Below the pieces are notes generated by a model. That model did no database searches and had not been told where the DNA came from. It was given only the letters and a program-made list of their open reading frames with translations. A stretch of DNA of 64,000 bases. It comes from Cryptomeria japonica (taxonomy: Eukaryota > Streptophyta > Pinopsida > Cupressales > Cupressaceae). A program made the translations under genes and the position numbers. The stretch's first letter is position 1. Each line of letters opens with the position of its first letter. Below are positions 10,208 to 22,209 of this stretch, piece after piece. Where the stretch lies: the NCBI RefSeq assembly GCF_030272615.1, contig NC_081412.1, positions 101,867,796 to 101,931,795 of the forward strand, in the 5' to 3' direction.

Positions 10208-11290
10208 TGTTGGCATTTTTTATGTTAATGTTGTGATTGTCATTGATTGACACACACTTGCATTAAGATCCTCTTCATATGTGTGAGTTAGAGCACAATC
10301 GGTATTTGTTCCAACCGGTATGTTGTATTATAGTCTTTAGACTATTGATATTTTGCAAAATGTGTTTACTAGTCTAAAGTGGCATGTCAACCCCAAGAGG
10401 TTCGTGGATACCAAGCGGTATGAGGGATTAAAGTGGCATAACACATTTTTACTAGTCTTCATTTTGTCAAACCGGCAATCGATATTTTGTATGAACTGGT
10501 AATACTCTGTGATGAGTTACCATCCACCGATGGTTTGACGGTGCCGAATCTCTGGCAGTTCTTTTTGTGTCGTGTTACTAGATATGTTGAGATGTATTGA
10601 ACCTAGGAAATTGTATTATAATCCTATTGGACCTACATGAAATCAGATTCTTTTATAAGGACATCATGTCTAGGGTTCTAAAGTTGTTGTTGTTGAGGTT
10701 GATGTTGTTACTAGGGTTCAAGGTAGCTGAAGAGTTAGAGAGAGTATGAATGTGTAGAAGACTGAAGTAATGTTGTAATGCATTAAGATTGAGCTATCAA
10801 GGATCTAACCAAGCAATCAGTGCTATTTGCTAGATCACTCACTTGTTGATTACTCACATCTTTGACAAGTCTATAGCCCTTAATGGGGTAGGTCCAAAAG
10901 CCTCTTGTAAATCCTCTAACAAGGTGGTTCACATCTATGGATCTAAAATCCTCTAGCAAGGTAGTCTTTAATCGGACTTATCTCCTAACAGAGATTGAGA
11001 TTCCTAACAGGATCTGTTCTGGTGAAGAATGTTGCAAGACTTTAACCGGTCTGACCTTAACCAGTCTGGTTTCTATTCTGCAGATAGTTACTTGTGAGTT
11101 CCATCTCACCATGGTTTTTCCCATTTGGGTTTCTACATCAAAATCTCTTGTGTTATGGTGTTTGTGCTTTTGTGGGTGAATGCATTATTAGCTATTTGGT
11201 TTTCATGTTTGTTAACCGGTTTGTCTACTAAATTGTTTTACCAAAAAGATTTTTGGCATACTAATTCACCCCCCCTCTTAGTATTCATCA
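10208..11290 (+). repeat. 5' LTR of Cop4
   Basis: The repeat is 1083 bp, from TGTTGGCATTTTT to TAGTATTCATCA, and pairs with 16666-17790. Visible differences include a 17-base insertion near 10300, absence of a roughly 30-base duplication present near 16970 in the 3' copy, and a shorter T-rich segment near 11235. ACCGGT-type motifs recur through it. Confidence 0.92.
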
Positions 11291-11292
11291 AT

Positions 11293-11304
11293 TGGTATCA
11301 GATC
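11293..11304 (+). other. Primer binding site of Cop4
   Basis: TGGTATCAGATC, two bases after the LTR end. It matches the tRNA-Met type site for the first ten bases. Confidence 0.85.
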
Positions 11305-11340
11305 CTACCTTTCTATAAGTTTAACCACTTGGAAAGAGAT

Positions 11341-12587
11341 ATGGGGGAATACACCTTGAGGGAACTTACTCAAAGGCTCACTTAGTCTGAGCAAGCCTAT
11401 GATGATCTTATGGTCAAATACAAGGCATCTCAAGAAAAAAGGAGAGAACATGCAGAAAAGATGATGAAGCAGACATGGAAGCCCTAATTGTAGAAGTAAA
11501 CAAGTTGACTGAATCAAACTCCAACTTGAGAAAGGAGTTGGAAGGACTGACTATCCAGATGTGTCAAGAGCTTGAGAACTGGAGAAAATCTGAAGACCTA
11601 GTGAAAGAAAGAGATCATGAGATCTCCAAGCTGAAACAAGAGATGAGTGCTCTAAATGCTCAACTCCATGCAATCAAGGTAGAAAAGGAAGACATGCAAG
11701 GAGAACTGAACACTACCATCTCGGAGAATGAAAACCTGATGGAAACAAATGCTGCTATTTCCAAAGAACTCTCTGAGTCAAAGGAAATACTTGCTAAGTT
11801 CAACAAGAGTACTATCAAGCTAGAGAAAAAGCTTGAATCTGCCAAACCGGACAGGAATACCAATGGACTTGGTTATTTTGGTCATGAGGAAAGTGAGACC
11901 TCTGGTACAATTGTTTGAGCATCAAAGAAACAATCGACATCAAAGGATAAAGGTAAGCAAAAGTTTAAACCTATTTGCTTTAACTGTCTTAAAGAAGGAC
12001 ATACTACAAATGTGTGGAGTAAGGCTTATGACAATTTTCCTTATTTCCTAAATGATAAGCCTAGATCCTATAGATTCAATGGTAATTGTTATGCATGCAA
12101 CAAGTATGGGCATAGAGCATTTGAATGTAGGTCTGTCATGAATGACACTGGAAGATATCCTTAGAGGACCCAAGGAGTTGGTCCTAAACCTTTTGTGAAT
12201 CGGAATCACAACCAATTTAATATCTTCAATCATCAACCAAGAAGAGGTGGCTATCAAGTGGCAACCAGATGGAGAGAAAATTGTATGATCTATCATGGTC
12301 ATGGTCACACTGCTGCAACATACAGAAGGAAGATTGGAAACATGAACAATGGACCTTGGAGAGCACTTGGATTGGTCTGCTATCACTGCAACAAACCGAG
12401 TCACATTGCCAGATTCTATAGATCAAGAAAGGACATATCTGATGATATACTGATCACTCCGGAAGGAGACATTGATGTTGACACCATTCAAGTGGATATG
12501 AACAAAACATGGAAGAAGAAAGCAACGGTGTTACAAGAGGAACCAGTTTCTGCACCTAGTGTGGAAATCATGGAACCGGCAAACTAA
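11341..12587 (+). pseudogene. gag: Gag-like gene with coiled coil and zinc knuckles (Cop4)
   Basis: The first ATG after the primer site opens a frame (MGEYTLRELTQRL) stopped by TAG at 11383-11385. A frame change near 11475 leads into about 140 residues of predicted coiled coil (ELEGLTIQMCQELENW..., many E/K/L heptads). Four zinc-knuckle-like motifs follow: CFNCLKEGHTTNVW (last Cys replaced), CYACNKYGHRAFEC (intact), CMIYHGHGHTAATY (degraded) and CYHCNKPSHIARFY (last Cys replaced). Stops at about 11917 and 12161 break it. The arrangement fits a long copia gag with several RNA-binding knuckles. No capsid core like that of Cop2 is evident, so the N-terminal part may have been lost. Confidence 0.75.
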
Positions 12588-13050
12588 GCCTCAGAAAATC
12601 TTAGGGGAAGCAAACAACAAAATGTTTCAAACCCCTGATTTACACTGGTAAAAGAAATTAACCGGTATGTGATACTTGTTGCTTGGCAGAAGATCGGAAA
12701 TGGTAAAAAGAAAAAAAAAAGGCAAATTAGGGTTTACACCCTAATAGAGGAGCATTAATGATGGTAGGTGAGAGATATGTTTAAAGACATTTTTCAAATC
12801 ATTTCTCACTATCTGTTTTCAAGTGAAGAAAAGTTTTTCAAAGAGCAAAGTGATGAAAAGGGGATTTGAGCTGAGATCTTGAGAAATTGACAAATTGCAA
12901 ACAAGATTCAAATTCAAACTGCAAATGGTCAAATGGAGAACACAAAGCGGTGATTCAGCAACCGACAGAGTGTGGAGTGAAGGAGAATTGGAAAGCCCTA
13001 AATTCACGTGTTTTAAAGAGGTATTTCTCGAAGTTCTTAAAGTTTCTATC
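12588..13050 (+). other. Spacer between the two Cop4 ORFs
   Basis: About 460 bp with a purine run at 12704-12722 and only short frames; no recognisable domain. It may be the leader of the second ORF. Confidence 0.5.
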
Positions 13051-16000
13051 ATGGCTTCCACATCTCATACTAGTTCTAGTGCATCCATTGAGTCTGAAAG
13101 TTTTATTCAACGAAAGTCCTAGTATAATGCTCTATCACAAGTTCCAGCTGGTGTGATAGTAGAAGAGGGAATTTCTGACTACATAGACTGCAAGATTGAA
13201 GACCTAGGGTCTCTAGCTATCCACTCCCAGTTAGGTTTGTTTTGTGGCAAGGATAAGAAAATCAAACCGGAGTATAATATCTTAGAGAAGAAGAAACTCC
13301 ACAATGTTGTCTACTTCCTGGAAGATTTTACAGAAGATCACATAAGGATCATTTTGAGCAGAGTCCATGGTGACAAGATGTACTTGGAGAGGATGCATGA
13401 TATCATGCCACAGGTAATTCATGCAGTCACCAATTTCTGCAACACAGGGAAGTGCCAGCCCTAAGGACAATAAGCAAAATAGAAATGACAAGGTTCACCA
13501 ATTCAGTGAGTGACTCACGAGGCATGACAATCAACTCCATCAAGGATGATCTTGTTAAGTATGCCTGCATAGTGCTAGGCTACCAAACATTCTCTGCCAG
13601 TAGAATTAACTCTGTATCTGCTACAACGATAAATGCCACTTACTGGATGATTAAGGAGGATGCATCATTTGACCTATGCACCGATATGCAGAGGCAACTC
13701 CTGTCAAATCTGAAGTTGATCAAACAAGATAATGCACAAAGGTTTAAGTTTAGACAACTACTGGTCGGTTTGTTCTTTTACTTTCAAGGATACTTTCCAG
13801 GAGTAGGAGATGTCTAGTGGTCTCCTGACCAACCGATAACCAAGCAAATCAAGGAGAGCATTCAATCAATTGGAACCAGTTACCCTGATGTTCTAAACAC
13901 TTATTTTGATGAGTTTAGATGAAAAATGAGCCAAAGGATGAGGATCTCGGGTGACATCATCAAGAAATATGAAGATGACATCTGTTTTACCATTCAGGTG
14001 GACAAATTCATAATGGAGTTTGTTGAGCCTAGAATGGAAGAACTGGAGCCAATGGACTATGAGGTGATGTACGATATGTTGGAAGGGTATGCCTCTACCC
14101 TTATTGCCTCACCTCTTGATCCTAAGGCAAAGAAGACCAGAACCTATCTGGAAATGGTTACACTGGTTGAGGAACCCTCTGTAAAGAAAGGAAAAGAACC
14201 TACAATAAAGAAGGCAAAGGCAATGCCTGCAGCATCAACACCGGTTACTACTGCAACTCCAAAAGTGACCAAGCGGTCACCAGCCAAAAAGAAACTGGAA
14301 GCAGCACCGGCTAAAGTCTTCAAGAGGAAAAGGAAAACAAAGAGCAATACACCGGACTCTAAAGAGACTATGTCTGAAGAGAAGCCAAAGAAGGTGAGAC
14401 AGACAAGAAAGAAAACAAAGAATGAACCAACATCATCTGCATCGGTAAATATTGATATCTCCTCATATAAACCTTTGACACATTGTCAAAGAACAATAAA
14501 GAATATTAGGAGAAAATTACTACATGATTTAGTAGACTACTATGATGATTTTAGTGATGAGGAGAAAGAAGAAGTGCTACAGGAGATTATTGTTTATTTG
14601 TGTACAAATGACCAGTCACCATCAGAGATTAAATCTCAGACATTGGATTCTTTGTATAAGGAATTAGATAACAAATGGCACATTTCCATAGAAAAGGAAC
14701 AGGAAATTAAGGAGAAAGTTTTTGCTCAGTACTTTCCTGACTTGTCAAATTCAAAATTATTTGATGTTATTGACCAAAATAAATTACTCTTCTTCACTAG
14801 AAGAAGAAGACTCTGGCTATTAGAAGGAAGAGTTGATGATGTTGAAAAGGACACTCATCAGTATATGGTAACCATTGTGCAGACTCACAAAGTGTGTCTA
14901 GCCAACCGGCAAGCTAAGAAAGAACCGGTTATATCCAAACTGGACGAAGCATTTGATGATGAAGGAAATCTGGTTGTTGAACCAATCAACACCATTAATG
15001 TCGATGCTTTGGATGTTGAGGATGTTACCCAGGAGATACCATCTGAGGCAATAGGATAGGAGCATCAGGCTGAACAGGAGAAGAAAGTCGAGGATAGACA
15101 AGAAGCGGCGAAGGAAGAGGTCGAGGAGAGGAAGAAGGACGAAGAAGAGAAGCAGAAAATGGAAGAAGAGAGAAGTGGAAAAAGGATGAAGAGGAGAAAA
15201 AGAAGAAAGATGAAGAGGAGAAGAAGAAGAAGGAAGAAGAAGAAAAGAAGAAAAAGGATGAAGAGGAGAAAAAGAAAAAAGATGAAGAGGAGAAGAAGAA
15301 GAAGGAAGCATAGAGGAAAAAGAAGGAAGAAGAAGATAAGGAATAGGAGAAGAAAAAGGAAGCAAAAAAGAAAAAGGTTGAGGAGGACAAGGAAGAAAAG
15401 AAGAGGAGAGAAGTAGAGAAGAAGAAAATGGAAGAGGACAAGGTAGGAGAAGCGACGAAGAGCACCAAGATGGAGACTCCGAAGGCAACTGGGAGTCAAG
15501 CTAAACTAGCTGAACTCACCTGTCCTATAGGTCTCCAATTTGCAAGTGAAATGGAGCTAATGCAGAGCATCAAGGTAGCTCAAGAGCACCTTGAAATCAT
15601 TTGATGGAAGAAGGAGCACGATGTAATCCAAGCAGCTATGGATACGCTTACCGGTTTGATACCTGGTACAAATCTTCCAAACACCAATTCATCACTAGCT
15701 AAACTTAAGCTCCTATGCATAGTAGTAGATGATCAGGTGTAGAGCCTTGAAGAGGCAATAGAGGCTAATGTCAATAAGGAGTATCAAAAATCTCTTAATA
15801 TAGCTCTAGTGAAGAAGTTGAATGAGATGTGGACTAAACTGAAGAAAGAACAAAAGGATATAAGGGATGCTCTAGATGAGGGGAATTTGCTACTTAGCAA
15901 AATCTATCAATCCCATCTATTCTATGATGATGTGCTAGCTCAGAAGAAAAAGCTTCAAATAGACTTACAATCCTACATGAGCACATTCAAGATGCCTTAT

Positions 16001-16336
16001 GATTCCTTTGCAACTTATGGGCAAACTGTTCACCGGTTTTACATCTAGTCAGCCAAAATGGAGCAAGAGATCAGCACATGGTCTAGAGATTTGTAGGAGC
16101 TACAACTGGTTCTACTCCCACATCTGCAAATTCTTCAGAAGTGTTATCTAAACCTGGATGCCTTGACAGTTACACAGGAGATGAGCACAGTTGATGCCAT
16201 GGAAGAACAGGTCTCCCAGATACAAATAGAGAAAGAAGTAGCCACCTCCCTACTTGAGTCTTGGTCTCTATCGATGAAACAATTCTGGCAGGACTATAAA
16301 TCTATTTTTGACAAGTATTATTCCTTTTTGTCATAA
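13051..16336 (+). pseudogene. Large second ORF of Cop4, unknown function
   Basis: One long reading frame of roughly 1,090 codons can be followed from MASTSHTSSS to a TAA at 16334-16336, broken by several stops (for example 13120, 13462, 13815, 13919, 15057) and a shift near 15177. The longest intact piece is 377 codons (13926-15059). In order it holds a globular N-terminal part (13150-13990), a basic Lys/Pro/Ala/Thr-rich linker (14170-14440, KRSPAKKK and KVFKRKRKTK resemble nuclear localisation signals), an acidic helical part (14460-15050), a Lys/Glu/Asp repeat (15100-15450) and a C-terminal coiled coil (15520-16330). I recognise no protease, integrase, RT, RNase H or envelope feature. It could be a structural or gag-like protein, or captured host sequence. 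Confidence 0.55.
15100..15470 (+). repeat. Near-pure purine tract encoding a K/E/D repeat
   Basis: Over about 370 bases the plus strand is almost all A and G, with T nearly only in GATGA. It is built from imperfect repeats of GATGAAGAGGAGAA(A/G)AAG, which in the ORF frame encode DEEEKKKK-like units. The antisense strand consequently has long Ser/Phe/Leu-rich open frames with no meaning of their own. Confidence 0.85.
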
Positions 16337-16653
16337 ACTTTTATTATTTTAATATCAAATGGAAACAGGGTTGTTTAGCGGTACTTTGTCATTATTGGCA
16401 AAGGGGGAGAAGTACTCTATCTATTTTGGAGAAGTATAGGGGAGAAGTATCTGGATTTAAAATTTTGCTATATGCTTTGATATATGCTCTGATATCTCAA
16501 TGTTTATGCTCTATATGCAAAATTGTTATACATCGTATTATTAAAGGGATAGTGTATATGCTTAGGGGGAACAATTTTGCTAATGGCATGTCTTTTTTTT
16601 CTAAAACACTTAGATGTCAAAATTTTATTTTCCTAATTATTTCCATCAATGCC

Positions 16654-16665
16654 AAAGGGGGAGAT
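16654..16665 (+). other. Polypurine tract of Cop4
   Basis: AAAGGGGGAGAT lies directly before the 3' LTR. A second copy of the motif, AAAGGGGGAGAAG, lies about 250 bases upstream at roughly 16400-16412. Confidence 0.88.
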
Positions 16666-17790
16666 TGTTGGCATTTTTGATGTTCATGTTGTGATTGTCA
16701 TTGATTGACACACACTTGCATTAATATTCTCTTCATATGTGTGAGTTAGAGCACAACCGGTATGTTGTATTATAGCCTTTAGACTATTGATGTTTTGCAA
16801 AATGTGTTTACTGGTCTAAAGTGGCATGTCGACCCCAAGCAATTTGTGGATACCAAGTGGTACGAGGGATTAAAGAAGCATAACACATTTTTACCAGTCT
16901 TCATTTTGTCAAATCGGCAACTGGTATTTTGTATGAACTGGTAATACTCTATGATGAGTTACCAACTGACATTTTGTGATGAGTTACCATCCACCGATCA
17001 TTTGACAGTGCCGACTCTCTGGTAGTGCTTTTTATGTCATGTTAGCAGATATGTCCAGATGCATTGAACCTAGGAAATTGTATTGTAATCCTATTGGACC
17101 TACATGAAATCAGATTCCTTTATTAGGACATCATGTCTAGGGTTCTAAGGTTGTTGTTGTTGAGGTTGATGTTGTTACTAGGGTTCAAGGTAGCTGAAGA
17201 GTTAGAGAGAGTATGAATGTGTAGAAGACTAAAGTAATGTTGCAATGCATTAAGATCGAGCTATCAAGGATCTGACCAAGCAATCAGTGCTATTTGCTAG
17301 ATCACTCACTTGTTGATTACTCACATCTTTGACAAGTCTGTAGCCCTTAACCGGGTAGGTCCAAAAGCCTCTTGTAAATCCTCTAACAAGGTGGTTCACA
17401 TCTATGGATCTAAAATCCTCTAGCAAGGTAGTCTTTAATTGAACTTATCTCCTAACATAGATTGAAATTCCTAACAGGATCTATTCTGGTGAAGAACATT
17501 GTAAAACTTTAACCGGTCTGACCTTAACCGATCTGGTTTCTATTCTACAGATTGTTACTTGTGAGTTCCATCTCACCATGGTTTTTCCCATTTGGGTTTC
17601 CACATCAAAATCTCTTGTGTTATGGTGTTTGTGCTTCTGTGGGTGAATGCATTATTAGCTATTTGGTTTTCATGTTTGTTAACCGGTTTGTCTGCTAAAT
17701 TTTTTTATCGTTTTACAGTCAGTCATGCAAAGTGTTTAAGTGCAAAGATTTTTGGCATACTAATTCACCCCCCCCTCTTAGTATTCATCA
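16666..17790 (+). repeat. 3' LTR of Cop4
   Basis: The repeat is 1125 bp, from TGTTGGCATTTTTGATG to TAGTATTCATCA, and matches the 5' LTR throughout. It is followed at once by the target duplication GGAGC. Confidence 0.92.
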
Positions 17791-17795
17791 GGAGC

Positions 17796-18009
17796 AACAT
17801 GTGTTTTCCTTGTGTTTTTCAAAGTTTTTCCATACCAATCTCTGCCCCTTTGATATCAAATGCCAAAGTTACAATAAAAACCAAGTTCATATACAAAATA
17901 CCAATCAATTCAATATACCAACTATTCCCCCTGAGAAGTAGATTCCCATCAAAGACCAGAGTAAAGATTTCTCTGTTAATTCTATCGATTAATGACAATC
18001 ATCAACTGT
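17796..18009 (-). other. 3' untranslated interior of Cop3, second part
   Basis: This resumes Cop3 after the Cop4 insertion. It is non-coding between the Cop4 target site and the pol stop. A purine tract (CTTCTCAGGGGGAAT on the minus strand) lies near 17924-17938, similar to one in Cop5. Confidence 0.65.
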
Positions 18010-20157
18010 CTAAGTCTCTATCGGTGGTGGTATGACTCCAAGCTGATCTCTAAGATATTCAAAAGTCTCTTTAGGCAAAGGTTTATTTAAAATATCTGCA
18101 ATCTGCTCTTTAGTATTCACATAAACCAGTTTTATCTCCTTTGCTTCAACATTTTCCCTTAGAAAATTTAGTTTGATAGAAACATGTTTGGTTTTAGAAT
18201 GTAATACTAGATTCTTAGATATATCAATTGTTGCAGTGTTATCACAATAGATAGTAATAGGTTCCTTGCATTTTACCTTTATGTCTTTCAACATTTGCTT
18301 AAGCAATAGTACCTGTGTATAGTTATTTGCTGCTGCAACATATTCTGATTCTTGTGTTGATAAAGATGTACAACTTTGTTTCTTACTCAACCAAGAGACT
18401 AATCTATTTCCAAGAAAGAATGCTTCGCTGGTGGTTCTTTTTCTATCACCCACATCTCTTACCCAATTTGCATCTTTGTATGCACATAATTCAAAGTTTT
18501 CATCTCTGGGGTACCATAATCCAAGATTTATAGTGCCTTGTAAGTACCGGAAATTCCTTTTTACTGCTGATTCATGATTTTCTCTAGGATTACTTTGAAA
18601 TCTTGAAACAATACATACTATATTCATAATATCAAGTCTGGTTTGTGTTAAATATAGTAAACCTCTTATTATAGATTTGTATCTAGTCGGATTAACAGGT
18701 GTAGATTCATCCCTTTGTGATAATTTATCATTTGTTGTCATAGGTGTGCTTACTAGTTTAGAGTTCTCCATCCCAAATTTCTTTAGTAACTCTTTTAAGT
18801 ATTTGGATTGACTCAAGAATATACCTTTATCAGTTTGTGAAATCTGCAATCCTAAAAAGAATTTTATTTCTCCAATCATAGACATTTCAAATTCTTGCTG
18901 CATTTTAATAGAAAATTCTTTACATAATCCATGTTCTCCTCCAAAGATTATATCATCAAAAAATACTTCTATAATCAAGATGACATCATTAGTTATTTTA
19001 TAATATAAATTGATGTCTGCATTTCCTTTAGTAAAACCAATTTTTAAAAGATACTTATCCAATCTTGCATACCAAGCTCTTGGAGCTTGTTTTAATCCAT
19101 ACAAATCTTTTCTTAACCTGCAAATCATATCATTGTCATTTGTCAAATAAAATCCATCAGGTTGTTCAATGTACACTTCCTCTTCAATATCTCCATTCAA
19201 AAATGCACATTTAATATCCATTTGATAAACTTTGTAGTTCTTGTGTGCTGCAAAAGCCAAAAATAATCTGACTGCCTCAATTCTAGCTACCGGTGCAAAG
19301 GTTTCATTGTAATCAACTCCTTCTTTTTGAGAATATCCCTTACACAGTAGTCTTGCTTTATTTCTGACAACCTTACCATCTTCATTAAGTTTGTTTCTAA
19401 ATACCCATTTGGTTCCAATTACATTTTTATCTTTAGGCCTAGGAACTAATGTCCAAGTCTTGTTTTTCTTAATTTGTTTTAATTCTTCTTCCATAGCTTT
19501 AATCCAAAATTTATCTTCACATGCCTCATTAACAGATGATGGTTCAATTTGAGAAATAAGACATACCTCTTCATTTGCCAATCTTCCTCTTGTCATAACT
19601 CCTTTAAACTTATTTCCAATTATCTGATCTTCAGAATGATTTAGTCTTACATACTGGGGTGTCTTTGTTTGTTGTTGTTCCTCAATTACTATGGAATCCT
19701 CAAATGATACCGGGATAACTGGATCTTCACTCTGTATCGGTGGATTTAGTGTAGGTTCATTTGTCAAAATTTCTGTTGTTGGTTCAGATTCTATATACCT
19801 TGAAGTTCCTCTGAATTGTTCATCAATCTTTACATTTGTGCTTTCAACAATTTTCTGCAATCTTTTGTTAAAACATCTATATGCCTTGCTCTTACATGAA
19901 TAACCAAGAAATATCCCTTCATCACTTCTACGATCAAATTTGCCAATATACTCATCTCTTTTGATATAACATTTACTTCCAAAAATTCTGAAGTACTTTA
20001 GAGTAGGAGTATTACCAAACCATAGTTCATGAGGGGTCTTACCAGTTTCACCTTTGATGTGAACTTTATTGAATGTATAGACCGCTTTACTGACTGCTTC
20101 TCTCCAATATACATGTGGTAGGTTTGCTTCTGATAACATACTTCTTGCTACATCCAA
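18010..20157 (-). CDS. pol: Copia pol C-terminal part: integrase end, RT, RNase H (Cop3)
   Basis: This is 715 codons without a stop. The N-terminal part is the integrase C-terminal region ([19 protein letters not shown], then [14 protein letters not shown]...GIFLGYS). RT follows with [59 protein letters not shown] and [12 protein letters not shown]. The catalytic box reads FFDDIIFGG, where copia usually has YVDD; both aspartates remain. RNase H follows ([41 protein letters not shown]). The annotated start is the first Met after a stop, not a true start; the gene continues upstream at 20191-21078. Confidence 0.9.
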   Translation of the reverse strand: MDVARSMLSEANLPHVYWREAVSKAVYTFNKVHIKGETGKTPHELWFGNTPTLKYFRIFGSKCYIKRDEYIGKFDRRSDEGIFLGYSCKSKAYRCFNKRLQKIVESTNVKIDEQFRGTSRYIESEPTTEILTNEPTLNPPIQSEDPVIPVSFEDSIVIEEQQQTKTPQYVRLNHSEDQIIGNKFKGVMTRGRLANEEVCLISQIEPSSVNEACEDKFWIKAMEEELKQIKKNKTWTLVPRPKDKNVIGTKWVFRNKLNEDGKVVRNKARLLCKGYSQKEGVDYNETFAPVARIEAVRLFLAFAAHKNYKVYQMDIKCAFLNGDIEEEVYIEQPDGFYLTNDNDMICRLRKDLYGLKQAPRAWYARLDKYLLKIGFTKGNADINLYYKITNDVILIIEVFFDDIIFGGEHGLCKEFSIKMQQEFEMSMIGEIKFFLGLQISQTDKGIFLSQSKYLKELLKKFGMENSKLVSTPMTTNDKLSQRDESTPVNPTRYKSIIRGLLYLTQTRLDIMNIVCIVSRFQSNPRENHESAVKRNFRYLQGTINLGLWYPRDENFELCAYKDANWVRDVGDRKRTTSEAFFLGNRLVSWLSKKQSCTSLSTQESEYVAAANNYTQVLLLKQMLKDIKVKCKEPITIYCDNTATIDISKNLVLHSKTKHVSIKLNFLRENVEAKEIKLVYVNTKEQIADILNKPLPKETFEYLRDQLGVIPPPIET

Positions 20158-21087
20158 GATAGTTATGTTTTTCCTTTCAACAACTCCATTCTATTGTGGT
20201 GTCTGAGGTGCTGATAGCTGTCTTCTAATTCCATTCACTTCACAGAATGTATTAAATTCCTTAGATGTAAATTCACCTCCTTGATTTGATCTTAAACATT
20301 TGATTTTCCAACCAGTTTCATTTTCTACCATTGCTTTGAACAGATTGAACTTTCCAAGTGCTTCTGATTTTTCTCTAAGAAAAGTAACCCAACACATTCT
20401 AGAATAGTCATCAATGATTAGCATGAAATATCTATCACCTTATAAGCTTTTAGTTCTAGCTGGACCACATAAATCAGTGTGAATCAAATCAAGAGCATTA
20501 TTTGATTTTTCTGGAATACTTTTGAAACTATCTCTAACTTGTTTTCCAAATTGACATTCCTTACATACTGTATTCTGAGGTTTGACAATTTTAGGTAAAT
20601 CTCTAACTACCTTAGTAGTACTGATCTTCACCATGCAATCAAAGTTTACATGACAGAGTCTCTTATGCCATAACCATCTTTCATCTATATGTGCAATTAA
20701 GCATGTCTTTTCACTGTTATTCAAATGAAAGATATTACCTTTAGTCTGATTACCAGTTGCAATTTCCAAACCAGTTCTATTCATGATTTTGCATTTTTCA
20801 TTTTTGAATTGTAATTGAAATCCTTTCTCAACTAATTGACCAACACTCAAATGATTATACTTTAATCTTTCAACATAGTAAATATTCTCACTGTTATGCT
20901 TACCATCAAGAGATATTGTACCCTTACCTTTAATTGAACAAGCTTTGTCATCTCCAAATCTCACTAAGCCTCCATTGTATTCTTGAAAGTTCAAGAATTT
21001 ACCTTTGTCTCTTGTCATATGGTGTGAGCATCCTGAATCAATGATCCATTCATCATTTACTTCAACTTTAGTTGCCAAGGCCTATAC
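20158..21087 (-). pseudogene. pol: Copia pol N-terminal part: protease, pre-integrase, integrase core (Cop3)
   Basis: Two open pieces (20440-21078 and 20191-20424) separated by stops. The first has the protease site WIIDSGCSHHMTRD (near 21040), the GAG-pre-integrase region (SVGQLVEKGFQL, LWHKRLCHVNFDC) and the zinc-binding cysteines CKECQFGK. A TAA replaces a tyrosine-like codon just before GDRYFMLIIDDYSRMCWV. The integrase core then runs to PQTPQ, where TAG replaces a glutamine codon before NGVVERKN. The same gene in Cop2 is truncated and carries a stop at the equivalent tyrosine codon. Confidence 0.85.
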
Positions 21088-22154
21088 TTATGGTTGAGCA
21101 GTAGGTACCAATTGATCTTCTGTTATTGCAACAAAAACCCATCCATTGTCTGTTGGATCCTCATCAGAATCATCAGTCACACCTTCATTAGCAATGTAAC
21201 AAGATTTGTCTTTATTCTTCTTAAATCTATATCTCTGATATTCAGGGTTAGGCTTGTATGTTCTTCTAGCTTCTTCTCTTAGTCTAGCATGTCTATCAAG
21301 GCATCTTGAAGCCATATGACCAATCTTATTGCAGTTAAAACATTTAAAAGGTGCTTTACCTTCATACTTACTTCCAACTGGACCTTTAGGCATTTTCCTT
21401 GCAAATAGTGCTTCAAGTTCTTCAAGTTCTTCATTTTCTTTCCTTCTTTCTTCTAGTTCTCTTGCATAAAAGGCTTTCCAATCAGATTTGTCAAATGATA
21501 GAGCAGATGATGTTGATGCTTTAAAGGCCAAATCTGTCTTTATAGTAGCAACAGGACCAAATTCTTCAATTTCAAAAGCTGAAAGTTTCCCAATTAATGT
21601 ATCCTTGGTAACTGATGTATTAGGCCTTGTTCTTAACTCGTTTATAGTAGTGACTTTCATTTTATATGCCGGTGGTAATCCTCTCAAAACTTTAGAAACA
21701 ATTTCATCCTCACTTAAGGTTCCTCCACAACATTTAATACCCAAAACAATTTCATTTACTCTTTCCATAAAAGCAGAAATCCTTTCATCTTCTTCCATTT
21801 TTAGGTGTTCATAGTTGACCAGGAAGCTTTCAAGTTTTGCAATTTTGACTATGGAATCTCCTTCATTCAATGTTTTCAAATGATCCCAAATAGCTTTAAC
21901 AGTAGACCTATCTGATAGTCCCATGATTTGTTGATCTGATAATGTGCTCAAAGTGCTTTGCAATCATTTCCCTCATCTTTAGTCAAGTTAGCTGGACTAG
22001 GATGACCTTGTACAACAGCAGTATAACCATTCTTTGTAACATCCCAGATGTCTTTTCCAATGCAGTTTAGATGTGTCTCCATTCTGATCTTCCATATGCC
22101 ATAGTTGGTTCCATCAAGTTTAGGACTGTCCTTCCTAAAATAATTAGTAGACAT
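21088..22154 (-). pseudogene. gag: Copia gag (Cop3)
   Basis: It starts at ATG 22154 (MSTNYFRKDSPKLDGTNYGIW) and has one frameshift near 21950 between the 68-codon N-terminal piece and the 291-codon remainder. The zinc knuckle is intact (CFNCNKIGHMASRC, near 21305-21350), unlike in Cop2. The two gags are close relatives along their whole length, so Cop2 and Cop3 are one family in opposite orientation. The gag frame ends at TAA, with a second stop, TAG GCC TTG, just before pol; that TAG is shared with Cop2. Confidence 0.88.
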
Positions 22155-22195
22155 TAGATCTCCTCAAGCTGTTAAACTTCTGAAAAGAGGACTAA

Positions 22196-22207
22196 GCTCT
22201 GATACCA
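22196..22207 (-). other. Primer binding site of Cop3
   Basis: The minus strand reads TGGTATCAGAGC, an exact tRNA-Met type site two bases from the LTR end at 22210. Confidence 0.9.
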
Positions 22208-22209
22208 AT

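Larger units (their letters stand above)
10208..17790 (+). mobile_element. Cop4: complete pol-less LTR element
   Basis: The two LTRs (10208-11290 and 16666-17790) enclose a primer site, a gag-like gene, a large second ORF and a polypurine tract. GGAGC flanks it perfectly on both sides (10203-10207 and 17791-17795). It contains no protease, integrase, RT or RNase H that I can recognise. It therefore looks like a non-autonomous element mobilised by a partner. It inserted into Cop3 near that element's 3' end and is the youngest layer in this nest. Confidence 0.9.

Noticed and set aside
15137-15470. Arg/Lys-rich plus-strand frame (85 codons at 15159-15416) as a separate basic protein
   Set aside because: It is the Cop4 ORF2 repeat read one base out of frame; the ORF2 frame gives the DEEEKKK repeat and continues on both sides.
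14898-15499. Three minus-strand frames rich in Ser, Phe, Leu and Pro
   Set aside because: They are the complement of the purine tract in Cop4 ORF2; a pure pyrimidine strand cannot contain stop codons.
13051-16336. Cop4 ORF2 as a retroviral-type envelope gene
   Set aside because: I see no signal peptide, no membrane anchor and no cysteine pattern; the protein is highly charged and looks intracellular.
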